Of a DNA stretch of 64,000 nt, positions 11,116 through 21,879 are shown piece by piece. Numbering within the stretch: position 1 is the first letter of the stretch; each line of letters begins with the position of its first letter. Source of the DNA: Arachnopeziza araneosa. Taxonomy: Eukaryota; Ascomycota; Leotiomycetes; Helotiales; Arachnopezizaceae. The stretch covers positions 62,001-126,000 of the forward strand of contig QYAI01000092.1 in the NCBI GenBank assembly GCA_003988855.1, in the 5' to 3' direction. Position numbers and translations under genes: made by a program. Below the pieces are notes generated by a model. It saw nothing but the letters and a program-made list of their open reading frames with translations. It had not been told where the DNA came from and searched no databases.

Positions 11116-13657
11116 ATGTCGTCCCGTTTCGATGAAGATCGTGCAGCCATAGGGGATGAAAATTCGGGGTTTGATACAGAATGGAGTCCAGATTTGGACC
11201 TGGACCCAGACGATTTGAGAGAGCTTCAGGCTGCAGAGCAAGATCCCAGCAAAATTATTTCAGAACTGCCAAAGGAAGCTGTACGCATGGGATATTATTC
11301 TACTATTTGCTTGGTTTTCAATAGGATGATTGGTATGCGTCGCTTATTTTCCAAACAGAAGTCAAATTAACGATGGACATTTGCAGGTGTGGGTATTTTC
11401 AGTTCTGCTTCGGCTGTGTTCTTAAATACGCAAAGTATTGGACTGTCACTGATACTCTGGATGCTTGGTGCCATTTTCGCTCTGGCTGGTTGTTTTGTTT
11501 TTGTCGAGTTGGGTTTATCGATTCCAAGATGGCCCCTGGGACGGTCTGGGGAGAAGATATCCGCCATCCGAAGTGGAGATGGATTAAATTATGCAAGTGC
11601 CAACGCTTATGCTGTGAGAGCATAGAACTAATTACTGTTTTAGTTCAACTACATGCTAAAGCGACCTGTGTTCCTTGCTACATGCATGTACGGAATCACG
11701 TTTATTATTCTGGAAAACACTGCTGGAAGCTCCGTATCCTTCGCGACAAATATTCTCGACGCTGCACATATTACGCAGACTCCTGGAAAAGTCATCGCAA
11801 TCGCTATCGGGGTAAATACGATATGCTGCTTGCTTCATGCTCTATCGAGAAGGTGGGGTATCTTGCTAAATAACTTTTTTGGGACACTGAAGATTTTCCT
11901 TCTACTTTTTGTCATAATCATCGGATTAATTTGTAAGTCCAATGCCCATTGTATTCAGAGAGAATGTTTTTGGTCTGTGTATACTTATTCTAGCCGTTTA
12001 ACAGGGATTAATCACGATGTTGCACGAGAAAATTTCGATCGCAAGACATCCTTCAACTTTGACAACAGCCCAAGACTGCCTTTCCGCTATGCAGAGGCAT
12101 TCATCTATGTCATCCTACCCTACGGATCCTTTCATCAGATCAATTATGTCTGTTCTTCCAAGCCAAAGCTTCTCTCAAATACTAATTCAAAAGTTTAGGT
12201 TGTCGCGGAAGTTCGCGAGCCACGAAAGATATTCCCTCGAGCATCATTCGCGGCTGTTACAACCGTTGTCATAATATATATAGTTATTAATATTCTATAC
12301 GTGAGTCCATGCTATGTCTCTATTAAGAATGATGGCTCATATGATATGCCCAGGCGGCTATCATTCCCAAAGAGAAGCTTTTTGCGGCCGGCGGTGCCGA
12401 TGTTCTTGGTCTCTTTATGGCTCAAACCCTAGGCCATGTATGGACCAACCCCAATCATCTCGCTACCTTTATATCCATTATCAAGGCCATATCAGCACTT
12501 GGAAATATCATAGTTGTGACCTTTACTGCCGCACGAGGTAAACAGCTCGTCACATTCCCCAAGAGTATCTGCTAATATGTTCATAGTCAAGCAGGAAATA
12601 GCAAAAGAAGGAATCCTACCATACTCTCTGATTTTCTCTGGCAATTACAACTTGTCATTTCGTGGCCTATTCGAAGGAAAAGCCAAACCCGGTGGCAAAA
12701 CTGTATATCATGAGAAAACACCAGTCGCAACGCTGGCACTCCAGTAAGATCCTACATTCTTTCGACAGTCTCTTGAGCATTCCAGCCACGTTTTTCTTCT
12801 AGTGCACCACCTATCATTACTAGATCTCTTCTTTTTATTTGAATTCTGGATTCATGCAGAGATCCTCATCAAATCACTGACCTTTTGAACGTAGTTGGGT
12901 AATCACAACTATAATAGTAATCGTTCCAGTTCTCGCCATTCAACCTATCCCTTATTCGACTTCGGCAGCATACTCATACTTGACCACCGCCTGGATTTAC
13001 TGCTTTGATGTCACATATTTCGTTTTTATTGCCTTCGGACTTCTATGTCTACGCTTCACTCCAAGTGTTCGCTGGGCAGAGAAGTCGCAACTCAACAGAC
13101 CATGGCTGAGCGTTATCTCAGCTTCAATTTTCCTCGTCGGAGCTCTCTTCCCGTTCATTTTCATATGGGTCCCAGATCCCAAATTCCCCTTCGCAACGCG
13201 AACCAACAACAAAGTCCAATGGTGGGCCGGCCAACTTCTTGCGGCATGTCTGTTGTCGTTCGCGTTCCTGTACTGGGTGATATTCAGGCAATACCTCCAC
13301 ATAAGATCCGCAAGAACTGGCATGACTCTGCACGTGAAGCGGGAACCGATCTTCAAGCACGACCGCGGTGGCCTGACACAAGTCTTCGAGATCGTCACTC
13401 TCCAATGGAGAAGAGATATCGGGATGAGGCTTGATCAGGTCGAGGAAACGGATAATAAGTACAACCATTACTCGGTCTCGGAGTCAGCGCCGCCTCAGGA
13501 TGATATGAGTAGGAGCGGCGGAGCGAGTCCTTACGATGATGCATGGGAAAGTCGTAATACTTCTGGGTTTTCGCAAATTACACCACATGATATCGGATCA
13601 CAGTACTCGCAAAATCCAGTGAGAAGGAAACCAGTTGCATCTGAGACCTTTACATAG
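11116..13657 (+). CDS. Amino-acid permease, methionine-permease (MUP1-like/LAT) type, 686 aa
   Basis: Eight exons: 11116-11332, 11387-11592, 11644-11932, 12005-12147, 12199-12300, 12354-12537, 12587-12743 and 12895-13657, all in phase. The protein has an acidic hydrophilic N-terminus (about 70 residues) and then about 12 hydrophobic helices. The first carries the APC-type glycine-rich segment (FNRMIGVGIFSSASAVF), followed by IGLSLILWMLGAIFALAGC. Later segments include NYVVAEVREPRK (the family's conserved loop after helix 6) and TFTAARVKQEIAKEGILP. The long hydrophilic C-tail is usual in fungal members. It is a plasma-membrane uptake carrier for amino acids; methionine is the family-level guess, not shown by sequence. 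The second intron (11593-11643) is GC-AG with an AACTAAT branch point. The last intron is 151 nt. Confidence 0.9.
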
Positions 13658-14157
13658 AAAGCCCGTGGTGAGTCACTAGCTATGGATTTTTTGGAGGCGT
13701 AATTGGAAATATTGAGTAATGAACAAACTCCAGGATCATAATGGTTGAATGATACAGACTGTATATTCTTCTAAAGTAGTAGCCTAGTAATATATTTGTC
13801 TCATAATCCAGAATCCTTCTACTCTCTCAGATGGAACTCGTAGTTTCCTATGCTTAGACATAAATTTCATAAATTCTGGAGCATAAAAGCCGAGCTCCTC
13901 AAGACAGGCACACTCTAAATATCTTCTCATTGAAATTGTTCTCGAGGATATATTTGTTAGGCAAATAATGCAGACCTTCCGTAGCAAGTCATCAAGACGG
14001 CGAAAAAATGCCTCGAATGTAAACTTGTTAGGCGTAGGAATCATTCCTAAAGGTGGCAACGTATTTTAGTTGTGACATGAGTTTCGCAGATAATTCTGTT
14101 AGATAAAGAGATGCATTTTGGGATGACGTGTAGATGTGGGATTTGTTGGTGGTGAAA
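13658..14157. other. Intergenic
   Basis: Downstream region of the permease. No gene seen; a 91-aa reverse ORF here has no recognisable features. Confidence 0.5.
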
Positions 14158-14352
14158 CGAGGCGGGAAATCGTAAGTCGAAGTTTAAATACTACAATCTT
14201 TACTCTACTCAAGTCAATGGAAATTCTAGACAATGAAAGATGTGTATCTAAGAGCTCCGCATCTTAAGTTTAAAGTGCTTGTGAAAGACGAGGATTGACA
14301 TTTTGCGGTTTTGATTTTTTGCGTTCGTCGAAGACGGATTTTACCCGCCTCG
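14158..14352 (+). mobile_element. MITE-like element, copy 1 (195 bp, internally deleted)
   Basis: Begins CGAGGCGGGAAATCG and ends ACCCGCCTCG, so the ends are inverted repeats. Its interior matches, in reverse complement, the element at 19891-20113 along almost its full length (shared blocks include TACTACAATCTTTACTCTAC and CAATGAAAGATG). Compared with that copy it lacks about 28 bp just inside the left terminus, between CGAGGCG and GGGAAATCG. It has no coding capacity. Confidence 0.8.
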
Positions 14353-14773
14353 AAATGCCACGTTCGTTTTCATTCAGCACTGCGCCCGAGCTGAAAATGC
14401 GGTCAGGGAAACACCTGAAAGATAGAAATGATAACATGAGTCGAGAGCCAATCTTTGAAAAGCGGTTGGAGCTGTCAAATCCGAAATCTCTCAGGTTCAG
14501 GCTGTCGAATCAAGAGGCGCTACTTTTGTCTGAATCGTAGGCTGTAGAGTTTATAATGGTAAGCGCCCCTGAAGATTTAGTCTTCTCAGCTTGCCTCTCG
14601 TCCTATCTGTTCCTGAGAGAGAAAAGTAGAAAGAGAGATGGAGAAGAACACGGAAAATGCGCTTAGTCCGCAGTTGAAATCAAGTGATTTGATGGTATAT
14701 ATGTTTCTCTCTTTTTTACTACAAAGAAATGAACTACAGTTCTCTCTTCTTTCGCAAACGGAAAATTATATAA

Positions 14774-15730
14774 TCACAGCAGCTCCTCTGCAGTATCCAA
14801 GAACTTATCCCAATATGCATCATCAAACTCCTCTCCCTCTCCGTTCCCCTCCTCGGCAAACTCATCATCATCAACCTCCACCTCAGCAATCTCCCCACCC
14901 TTCGTCTTCAAACTCAATTGTCCTTCTTCACCCTCCCACTTCACGGCCTCAACAATATCCACATCGACCTTCCTCCACTGACAAGCCCAGGCCCTGGTAC
15001 CAGGATATTTGCCCGTCTCATGGACCGTAGCTCTCTCTCCGACTTTCTTCCCTTCGTCTCCTGCACCGCTGAGTACATCTTCGAGTCCGAAGACCGGTCG
15101 CACATTCCCGCTGGAGGAGAGACGACGTAGTTGACTCACACCCGTAGGGTCAAAGGGTGCTTGTTTGCCTGGGACGAAATCTTCGGGCGAGGAGAGGGAG
15201 GACCACGTTGCGTGTGTGAGGAGGACGAGACCCGTTAGGATCCAGATGTCGGGTTGTTTCTTTGGGGAGAGGGTAGTTGAAGCGGAGATGTGTGCTGTGA
15301 GCCATTTTTTGGCTTCGGGGGATTTGAGGGTTACATTCAGGAAGAAGCGTGCTGGTCTGCGAAAGACTTGGGTTGGGATTGAGCGGATTGATGGGAGATG
15401 GTGTGACTCACTCTTTTATTTCGAGTTTTACGCCTTTTGGTGCGGCTGCTACGCGGTATTTATGTCCACTCTTGGGATCAGGAGAGGTGGTATCTTTGCC
15501 TAATGTTATAGCATAGTTTTCAAGAGCAGTAGATGTCGCCCAGAAAGGAGCAGGCTCTGTGATGCTGTTCGTTTGTCAGAGTAAGGTCTGCAGATGACGA
15601 GATGTACTTGCTCCGTGTACGTTTTCTCGACGTATGGGTCGTAGATCGAAGGGGATTTGAAGTCATGGACGAGATTTCCGAGATGTAGCTTTTTCGCATC
15701 AACGCCTTCGTTGTAGGTAATGTATGCCAT
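14774..15730 (-). CDS. Conserved hypothetical protein, 281 aa
   Basis: Exons 15730-15621, 15564-15412 and 15356-14774 join in phase across 56- and 55-nt introns (GTACAC/CAG and GTGAGT/CAG, the first with a CTGAC branch). The start gives MAYITYNEGVDAKKLHLGNL, an N-terminal block that I associate with a conserved family of filamentous ascomycetes of unknown function. Other conserved-looking blocks are DTTSPDPKSGHKYRVAA, SPEAKKWLTAHISAS, KKQPDIWILTGLVLLTHATW and WACQWRKVDVDIVEAVKW. The C-terminus is acidic (Asp/Glu-rich). No membrane segment or signal peptide. In this group some members sit next to NLR-like genes, but nothing here shows a role. Confidence 0.75.
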
Positions 15731-16325
15731 TGCTGGTAGGTCTGGGAGACTGGCAACGATACTGTGGTGCTGATGGCGTGTTTGGAAAACGATTGATGAC
15801 GATGGAAGATGGAGTGAGGTGGGTTCAAGCTACCCCGCATTCCTTTATTACCCCACGGTTCCACTACTGAAGCTTCCCGCTGCAAGCCACCGCTGACTTT
15901 CTCACTCTCCTATTCCACCACTAAGCGAGTCATGTGAGCTTGTTGTTTTGGGTAAAGGGGTGGTGTTGGGGTGGTAAAGAGCTAAAATCAGCTATGGAAT
16001 CAATGCGGATAAAGCTGATCAAGATAGTCGTGCCTTTTCGAGGGGAGGGAAGGTACGAGGTGGTGTACGAGGTGGTGCTTTCCATTTCTAGCCCAACCAA
16101 ACCAACGCACACAAATCCTTTTCAACCTCACCCTACAACCTCTTCAAGCCGTCCCGGTCTCCAAGATTCGCCCACCATTTTCCAATTATCTTGATCCACC
16201 GAACTTGGTGGTTGACTTCAACTCTAACGGTGTCTGACGCGATACCGCGTTCCTCTCGAAGGTTGCTCTTTAAGGCAGCCGCTTCAGGCCAGTCTCTTCC
16301 ATCGGCACCTACGCAGAAAACTCTT
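15731..16325. other. Intergenic, divergent promoter region
   Basis: Between the reverse hypothetical gene and the forward F-box gene. Contains a short direct repeat (ACGAGGTGGTG twice at about 16055-16078). No gene seen. Confidence 0.5.
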
Positions 16326-16437
16326 CAGACTCGATCTCTCTGACCAAACACCTCAGACTCGATCTCTCTGACCGAACACCTCAGACTCGATCTCTCTGAC
16401 CGAACACCTCAGACTCGATCTCTCTGACCCAACACCT
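16326..16437 (+). repeat. Four tandem 28-bp units in the F-box gene leader
   Basis: Four nearly perfect copies of a 28-bp unit that begins CAGACTCGATCTCTCTGACC, each differing by one base at the A/G/C following the CC. The array ends about 90 bp before the ATG of the F-box gene and probably lies in its 5' leader or promoter. Confidence 0.92.
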
Positions 16438-16525
16438 CATTTCGACATCTGTAAGCAACCTTCAACGCAACAGAATATTCTGTTGGTTAGCGTTATTGAT
16501 CTTTCCCCAGTTACCGTCAGCAGCG

Positions 16526-18319
16526 ATGTCGACCGAGACCCCACCACCTACTCCCATGTTTGTAGAGATGAAAGACATCCTCGCGCTCTTGATACGTGAC
16601 TTCAATCCTTCCAAGAACGAATTTGCTAGGGGTCTCGCATCTTCACAGCCGTTGACCTTCGAACAAGTGAGTGGCGGCAGGGCTCCAAGGTCCGAAATTA
16701 TTCTATTGAGAATTCCATATGATCTTCAGTCCATAATATTCGGTTACCTTGCCAAGGAATCATGGGCCACACTTGCTCAGGTTAATCGAGACTGTCATCA
16801 GTTGGCTCGTTCCTATCAGTTTCAGAGCCTTCTTCTTGATTATAGTCCTGCGAGTATGGGCCTGCTTGAACAACTCAACTCGGAAATATCTTCTCCCCAA
16901 ATTTCAGTGGAACAGATGGTCGCCGAATCCCAACCATCCATTGGTCATTGGGTTCGCCGTATAATAATCTCCACAGACCCGAAATGGATATGGCACCGTC
17001 ACGAAATTGAGCCTAGACGGATTCGGAAAGCGGACTGGAGCGAATGGAAAATCCGACTTAACAATGCTGCGCTGTCATATGGGCAATACCTCTATAGTAT
17101 TCAGTTGCTGCTCTCTGCCCAGTCCACCCTTCCCAACCTTCAAATATTACAATGGGAGGAAAATTTTCCACCTTGTCAAGAACTCTTGGCACAAATTGTT
17201 GCTTCCAAGCGCTCAATTCAACACTTGAAACTAAAATTCAAAGCTGTCAGAGGTGAACCCTCCCTTGGAAGTTACGACTTTCCCAACACTCTCGGACTTA
17301 AAACACTTCATCTTGATTCTCAGCTGGTTCTCGACAAGAAAACTGAGCTGCTGTGCTTTAGATTTTTAAAAATCTGTTCTGATACCTTGGAGACGCTTGT
17401 ACTAACAACCTCTTCGAAAGCTTACATGACTGAACTGCCGAGCAATATTAGCATCAGTGATACGTCACCCCTACTTCAAACTTTGCACATTGATGGTGTT
17501 GTCCTTTCAGATATCAGAGTCAGAGACTTCTTTTTTCGCTCTTCGCCAGTGAATCTCACTATCAGCAATATCACGGATGACCCATTCATTGTTGATCTGG
17601 ATTGCCGTGGCACTATACCAACCCTCAAAAAATTCGTGTGGAAACCCAGAGTTGACAACGACTCCTTAGTCATATTACCTCTTGGATTCTTGAGATCTAA
17701 TCCCCAAATAGAGTCGCTTAGTATTCTGACCGAATATCTTATTGAAGATAGTCTGGAACAAACATTGTTTCCAATGCTTTCTTCGTCCTTCACACAACTT
17801 ACTTCACTTAGCATAGTCTGGCCAGCTACACAATTTCCAAACTCGGGTCTTGTAGCAATAAGTCAAATCAAAACTCTGCATCAACTTTGCCTCACCACCA
17901 GCTACAAGGAGCACCACATGCTTTTCCCTGAATGGGAAATTGATCATACTATCATGCGAAATCATTTGTGTCAACTACCATTGTTGCGAAAAGTTGCTTT
18001 CCTCAATGATACATATGATTCTTATGATTCTGGCCCGAGAAGCAAGCTCCACTACGATTCAATGTTCAACCCGCGGTTTCCACAGGATCATATGCAGATG
18101 ATGAAAACTTTTGTGGATGAATATTCTAGAGTGTTGCCAAATCTGGAATGGATATACTTGGGCAGGATTGAAATGCAAATCAGTCATTTGGCGCAAGATG
18201 TAAGAATGGAGATGAAGAGGATTTGGCTAACGTCGAGTTGGGCGAGGGTTGAACATGAATGGAGACTGCTTAGGGATATATTTGGAGGGAAATTTATGGA
18301 AAAGCGGATCAGCTTTTGA
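16526..18319 (+). CDS. F-box protein, 597 aa
   Basis: Single exon from the first ATG (16526; an in-frame TTG lies ten codons further up). After a Pro/Thr-rich N-terminus, residues about 60-105 form an F-box-like motif: LRIPYDLQSIIFGYLAKESW, then LAQVNRDCHQLARSYQFQSL. The rest carries many Leu/Ile-rich segments (for example LPNLQILQW, LGLKTLHLDS, LETLVLTTSS, LEWIYLGRIE) spaced like degenerate leucine-rich repeats. F-box proteins of this type act as substrate receptors of SCF ubiquitin ligases. The target cannot be told. It lies inside the block flanked by two inverted copies of a short mobile element. Confidence 0.8.
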   Translation: MSTETPPPTPMFVEMKDILALLIRDFNPSKNEFARGLASSQPLTFEQVSGGRAPRSEIILLRIPYDLQSIIFGYLAKESWATLAQVNRDCHQLARSYQFQSLLLDYSPASMGLLEQLNSEISSPQISVEQMVAESQPSIGHWVRRIIISTDPKWIWHRHEIEPRRIRKADWSEWKIRLNNAALSYGQYLYSIQLLLSAQSTLPNLQILQWEENFPPCQELLAQIVASKRSIQHLKLKFKAVRGEPSLGSYDFPNTLGLKTLHLDSQLVLDKKTELLCFRFLKICSDTLETLVLTTSSKAYMTELPSNISISDTSPLLQTLHIDGVVLSDIRVRDFFFRSSPVNLTISNITDDPFIVDLDCRGTIPTLKKFVWKPRVDNDSLVILPLGFLRSNPQIESLSILTEYLIEDSLEQTLFPMLSSSFTQLTSLSIVWPATQFPNSGLVAISQIKTLHQLCLTTSYKEHHMLFPEWEIDHTIMRNHLCQLPLLRKVAFLNDTYDSYDSGPRSKLHYDSMFNPRFPQDHMQMMKTFVDEYSRVLPNLEWIYLGRIEMQISHLAQDVRMEMKRIWLTSSWARVEHEWRLLRDIFGGKFMEKRISF

Positions 18320-19084
18320 TTGGGGTTCGAAATTTTGTTGGTGAGAGTCTGGGTGCAGTCGGTTGTACATACAGATGGACAACTGTGACAGGCGTTGCTC
18401 AAGGTATGGGTTTTGACAAACTGGCCTTCACTCTTGCTGAATTATCTTCAGATTATCACTGGCTCGAAAGGTCGCTTTTGGTATAAATAGCCTCAAATCA
18501 AGCAGTACAGTCTTATGCGATGATTATTCAATGATTGTTGTGTATTTGTATTCCTAGCTCAAATTTAGTTGGACCTTAAAATCCCCACTGTACAGCCTTG
18601 GCATAACTAGTAAATCAAGATCTACTTCAAACAGTAGACGGTATTACTTTCTCTTCAATATTCTCACCAAGGAGACCAGATTTTTTGGGGAATGAACAAT
18701 GACTTCTAAATTTAGCTAGTCTCACAACTACAATCTTAGCATTTTAGTTACAACGTCTATTCACCTGTGATTTCAGGTCTGAATATGAAGTTGGATCGTT
18801 TGTCTTTTATTATCTACTCCCTTGCCAATAATTTACTCATTCTATTAGAACTCTGAATCATATAAAAACCTCGAAACTTAGAGTTTACTACTAACCAAGT
18901 ATTTGTCTCCGAAATCCATTACACTTTATCATCTTTTCCGCGCTCGTATCCTCCTCGAAAACTAAATGGAGTTAACCAAGGATCTGAAGAGGCAGACTCA
19001 AAACCACTGCTACCTAGTCTCTTGCAACGAATTCAGCCAAACAGTCAACCCTCGCGATACCAGTTTACGAGCACTATTACGTGA
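18320..19084. other. Intergenic
   Basis: AT-rich downstream region of the F-box gene; no gene seen. Confidence 0.5.
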
Positions 19085-19385
19085 CAAGAAACTACTTCTT
19101 TTCAAGACACACCTCTTCCCGAGACAAACTCTTCTCAAGAGCAAAGCAAAGCAAGACAGTGCAAGGCACAGCAGACAAAATTTCTGTTTGAGACAAGACA
19201 ACACTTCTTTTTTGAGACGAGACAGCACTTCCTTTCGGGAAAAAAAAGACCGCCTTCTTTTCGAAACAAGACAAAGCAAAACAAAACCACCTTTGAAGAC
19301 AAGACAACACTTCCTTTGTAGACACGACAGCACCTCCTTTCAAAGCAGACAAAGCAAGACAAAGGGCAGTAAGACAAGTGATCGG
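19085..19385. repeat. CAAGACA-rich degenerate tandem repeat
   Basis: About 300 bp of imperfect units built on GACAAGACAACACTTCCTTT and GAGACGAGACAGCACTTC alternating with AAGCAAAGCAAGACA tracts. Several overlapping open frames on both strands arise from the lack of stops in the repeat. None is taken as a gene. Confidence 0.75.
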
Positions 19386-19536
19386 AGCAACTGCTTCTCA
19401 AGGCTAGAAGAGGTTGATGTAACGTCCAGCTAAAAAGAAGCGTCTAGGACTAAGACTATATAGGCCCGCTCCCCTCCTCCCGAGCCCACCAGACCTGCAG
19501 AACTGTTACTCTGCAAACACGCCCCGGCCCAGACGA

Positions 19537-19737
19537 ATGGAGCATTCCAGGATCGACTGCCCGCGCTGCCAGTGCCGCATCAACTGCGGAGCAGACATCT
19601 TGGATTATGACCTGCACAGGTACAAGCCTTATCCGTGCCCGGGTCAGAATGGGAAATGCGGAGTTGACCTGCGTGCGCTGGCTATAAAGGCGAAGAGAAT
19701 ACGGGAAGAGAGGGGGATGATAATATGTATACGGTAG
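19537..19737 (+). CDS. Small Cys-rich protein, 66 aa
   Basis: Short ORF with CPRCQCRINCG near the start and later CPGQNGKCG, giving six cysteines in a pattern that could bind zinc. It is followed by a basic helix (KAKRIREERG). Local GC content is clearly higher than in its AT-rich surroundings. No family recognised. It sits between the CAAGACA repeat and the second short mobile element, so it may be part of a degenerate element rather than a gene. Confidence 0.35.
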   Translation: MEHSRIDCPRCQCRINCGADILDYDLHRYKPYPCPGQNGKCGVDLRALAIKAKRIREERGMIICIR

Positions 19738-19890
19738 ATCGGGTTCATCACCGTGGTGTGAAGGGCGCTGCTACCAATGGATTTGCGTCGTAGCTGCTGT
19801 ATTTTTAAGAATGAAAAGTTTGTTTTCAGGATTCGGAAGATGTATTCCTGACTTTGGGAGACGAGAATGTGATTTCCCTATTTGTGAGAT

Positions 19891-20113
19891 CGAGGTGGGT
19901 AAAATTCGTCTTTGACGAACGAAAAAATCAAAACCGCAGAACTCTAATACTGGTCTTAAACAAGCACTTGAAACTTAAAATGCGGAGCTCTTAAATACTC
20001 ATCTTTCATTGTCGAGAATTTTTGTCGACTTTAGTAGAGTAAAGATTGTAGTATTTGAACTCCGACTTTACGATTTCCCGACGCTGCGGCGAAGACGAAT
20101 TTTGACCGCCTCG
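19891..20113 (-). mobile_element. MITE-like element, copy 2 (223 bp, inverted relative to copy 1)
   Basis: Reverse-complement copy of the element at 14158-14352. On the plus strand it starts CGAGGTGGGTAAAATTCGTC and ends GACGAATTTTGACCGCCTCG, which are imperfect terminal inverted repeats of about 24 bp. The heptamer ATTTGTG lies close to both ends (19880-19886 and 20115-20121), a possible but offset target-site duplication. It is noncoding and contains a 28-bp stretch missing from copy 1, so it is the fuller copy. Confidence 0.8.
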
Positions 20114-20885
20114 GATTTGTGTGGTGAGAGCAGGATGAGTTTCACTTTGTTTTATTCCATCTTTTTATCTTTTTCTTCTCACTTGTGATTTCTACGTCCC
20201 ATGTCAGCCTCCTCTTGGTATATCGAGTGCAGAGCAGAGCAAAGAATAGCCATCTCTACGGCCATTTCATGTCCCACAAAGATTCACACTGCTTCTAAAC
20301 TTGTGATAACAATTAATCCTTCTCTCCATCTTTAAACCAGAGCAAAATCTTGAGCTTTGCCATGTTGTCAGTTGTGATTCACACCGATTGATGATATACG
20401 TGTGTCTCAAATCACGACAGATACCCAAAACGAAACAATACACCCAAGTAAACTCCAGGACTCAAAATTTCCTCTATAGAACCCAGACCACCATCACAGA
20501 TCCTTCTCTGCCTCCATCTCGCGCTGTCTCGCCCTCAGACCCCGCTGAGAGTCCAGACATTCTTTACCAACCGATCATGGGAATCAGAAACTCATTTTCA
20601 AAGGCTGTGTATTCCCATCGTGAGCTATTAGAAGGAGATCTCTGGATCGTCGCGCCTAGAAGAAGAAGGTGAGCTGTCGCAGTGCGGCTAAATCGTACGT
20701 GCGGATGATGAGTCATAAGTACCGTAATCGAAAAGCCAGATGTCTGCGGCTCAGCAGCTTCGGTTTGAGATGGTTATATAAGAAATGAACTGGGAAATCG
20801 GGTGATATCTCATAACTGTATGGGAGATTACAAGGCATTTTGAATTATATATATAATTGAATTATTCTTCGAGAGAAGTAGCGAG
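20114..20885. other. Intergenic
   Basis: No convincing gene. A 94-aa forward ORF (20388-20672) has no recognisable features. Confidence 0.45.
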
Positions 20886-21840
20886 ATGGCTGAAAAAATG
20901 ACATCCCCATCATCGAGTGTGACGAACGTCGCGGATCTGGGTGAGATGGCTTTGCAAGAGAGTTTTGATTGGGATTGGTATATCCTCATCAAACTCCTAT
21001 TCGCTACTCCAACTACTCCAAATCCCTCGCTCATCGAGGAATACATCGATAAAGTCAATCTCTTATACCAAGGTAAAGCCAGTTCTTCCAATCAGTTATC
21101 CATCACAAAGATCTAACAAGATCGCAGGATTAGCATCCGCCATCCACCCAAGAGAAAGCCATCTCTACCCGTCAACCCTGGCCAACACGTCAAAATCTCA
21201 CCTCTTCCGATGCATAGGGATCCCTACGCTCGCATCAGCAGAGATAGGACAATGCAGGAAACTGGCGCGGGAGTGGCAGCGAAGTAACACTGGTGTAGAG
21301 GTGAAATTCATGCCGAAGAAGGTTTTTCTTGGGCAGAGAGAAGAGTTGGAAATTTACCGACTGGATTTAAATGTTGAGGGTGAAGAGAATGGAAGGACGA
21401 AGCCCCCAACTATGGAAAAAGCCCAACTGCAGAATCAAGCAGATGTACTCCTTCCACCCAAGAAATTCAAAAAGATCAAAGGGAGCAATCCCCAGGAGGT
21501 GCGACGACAATTCCTCGAATTCCAAATGGGGAATTCGGGATCGGGTTCCACCGCCAAGGAGACCAAAGCTGAGGGATGGAAATTTCGGCCGGGGAGAGAG
21601 ATCCTGAATCAGCTCAAATTCGATCCGGCGTATGACACGGCTGATTTTGTAGTCGGGTATATCGATCGCAAGGAGGGTATTCTCGAGAGGAGGTTTGATG
21701 AGTGGGAGGGGTTTGGGAGGGCTAAGGAGGAGATCATGGCGTATGTTAAGAATCGGAGGAGTGGGGAGGTAGTTTGGGACAAGGCGAGGAGGGTTGATCG
21801 GTTTGAAGAGGGGTTACTTGAGATGAGGGGTGGGGTGTGA
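20886..21840 (+). CDS. MJ1316/DUF504-domain protein, 299 aa
   Basis: Exons 20886-21072 and 21128-21840, joined in phase across a 55-nt intron (GTAAAG to GCAG). The C-terminal ~75 residues match the MJ1316 RNA cyclic-group end-recognition domain (DUF504): REILNQLKFDPAYDTADFVV, then YIDRKEGILERRFDEW and RRSGEVVWDKARRVDRF. In other eukaryotes this domain is joined to RNA-ligase/phosphodiesterase-like or poly(A)-polymerase-like modules and is proposed to recognise 2',3'-cyclic phosphate ends. Here the N-terminal ~220 residues show no such catalytic module that I can see. A basic KKFKKIKG patch precedes the domain. Role in RNA repair or decay is inferred from the domain only. It ends 40 bp from a convergent gene. 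Confidence 0.78.
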
Positions 21841-21879
21841 AAGGTTGAATGGTAGTGCGTTTTTCCGCTTTATAGAGAA

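Noticed and set aside
18966..19433. 155-aa forward ORF and overlapping reverse ORFs in the CAAGACA tract
   Set aside because: Composition is dictated by the repeat; both strands are open and no start or domain is convincing.
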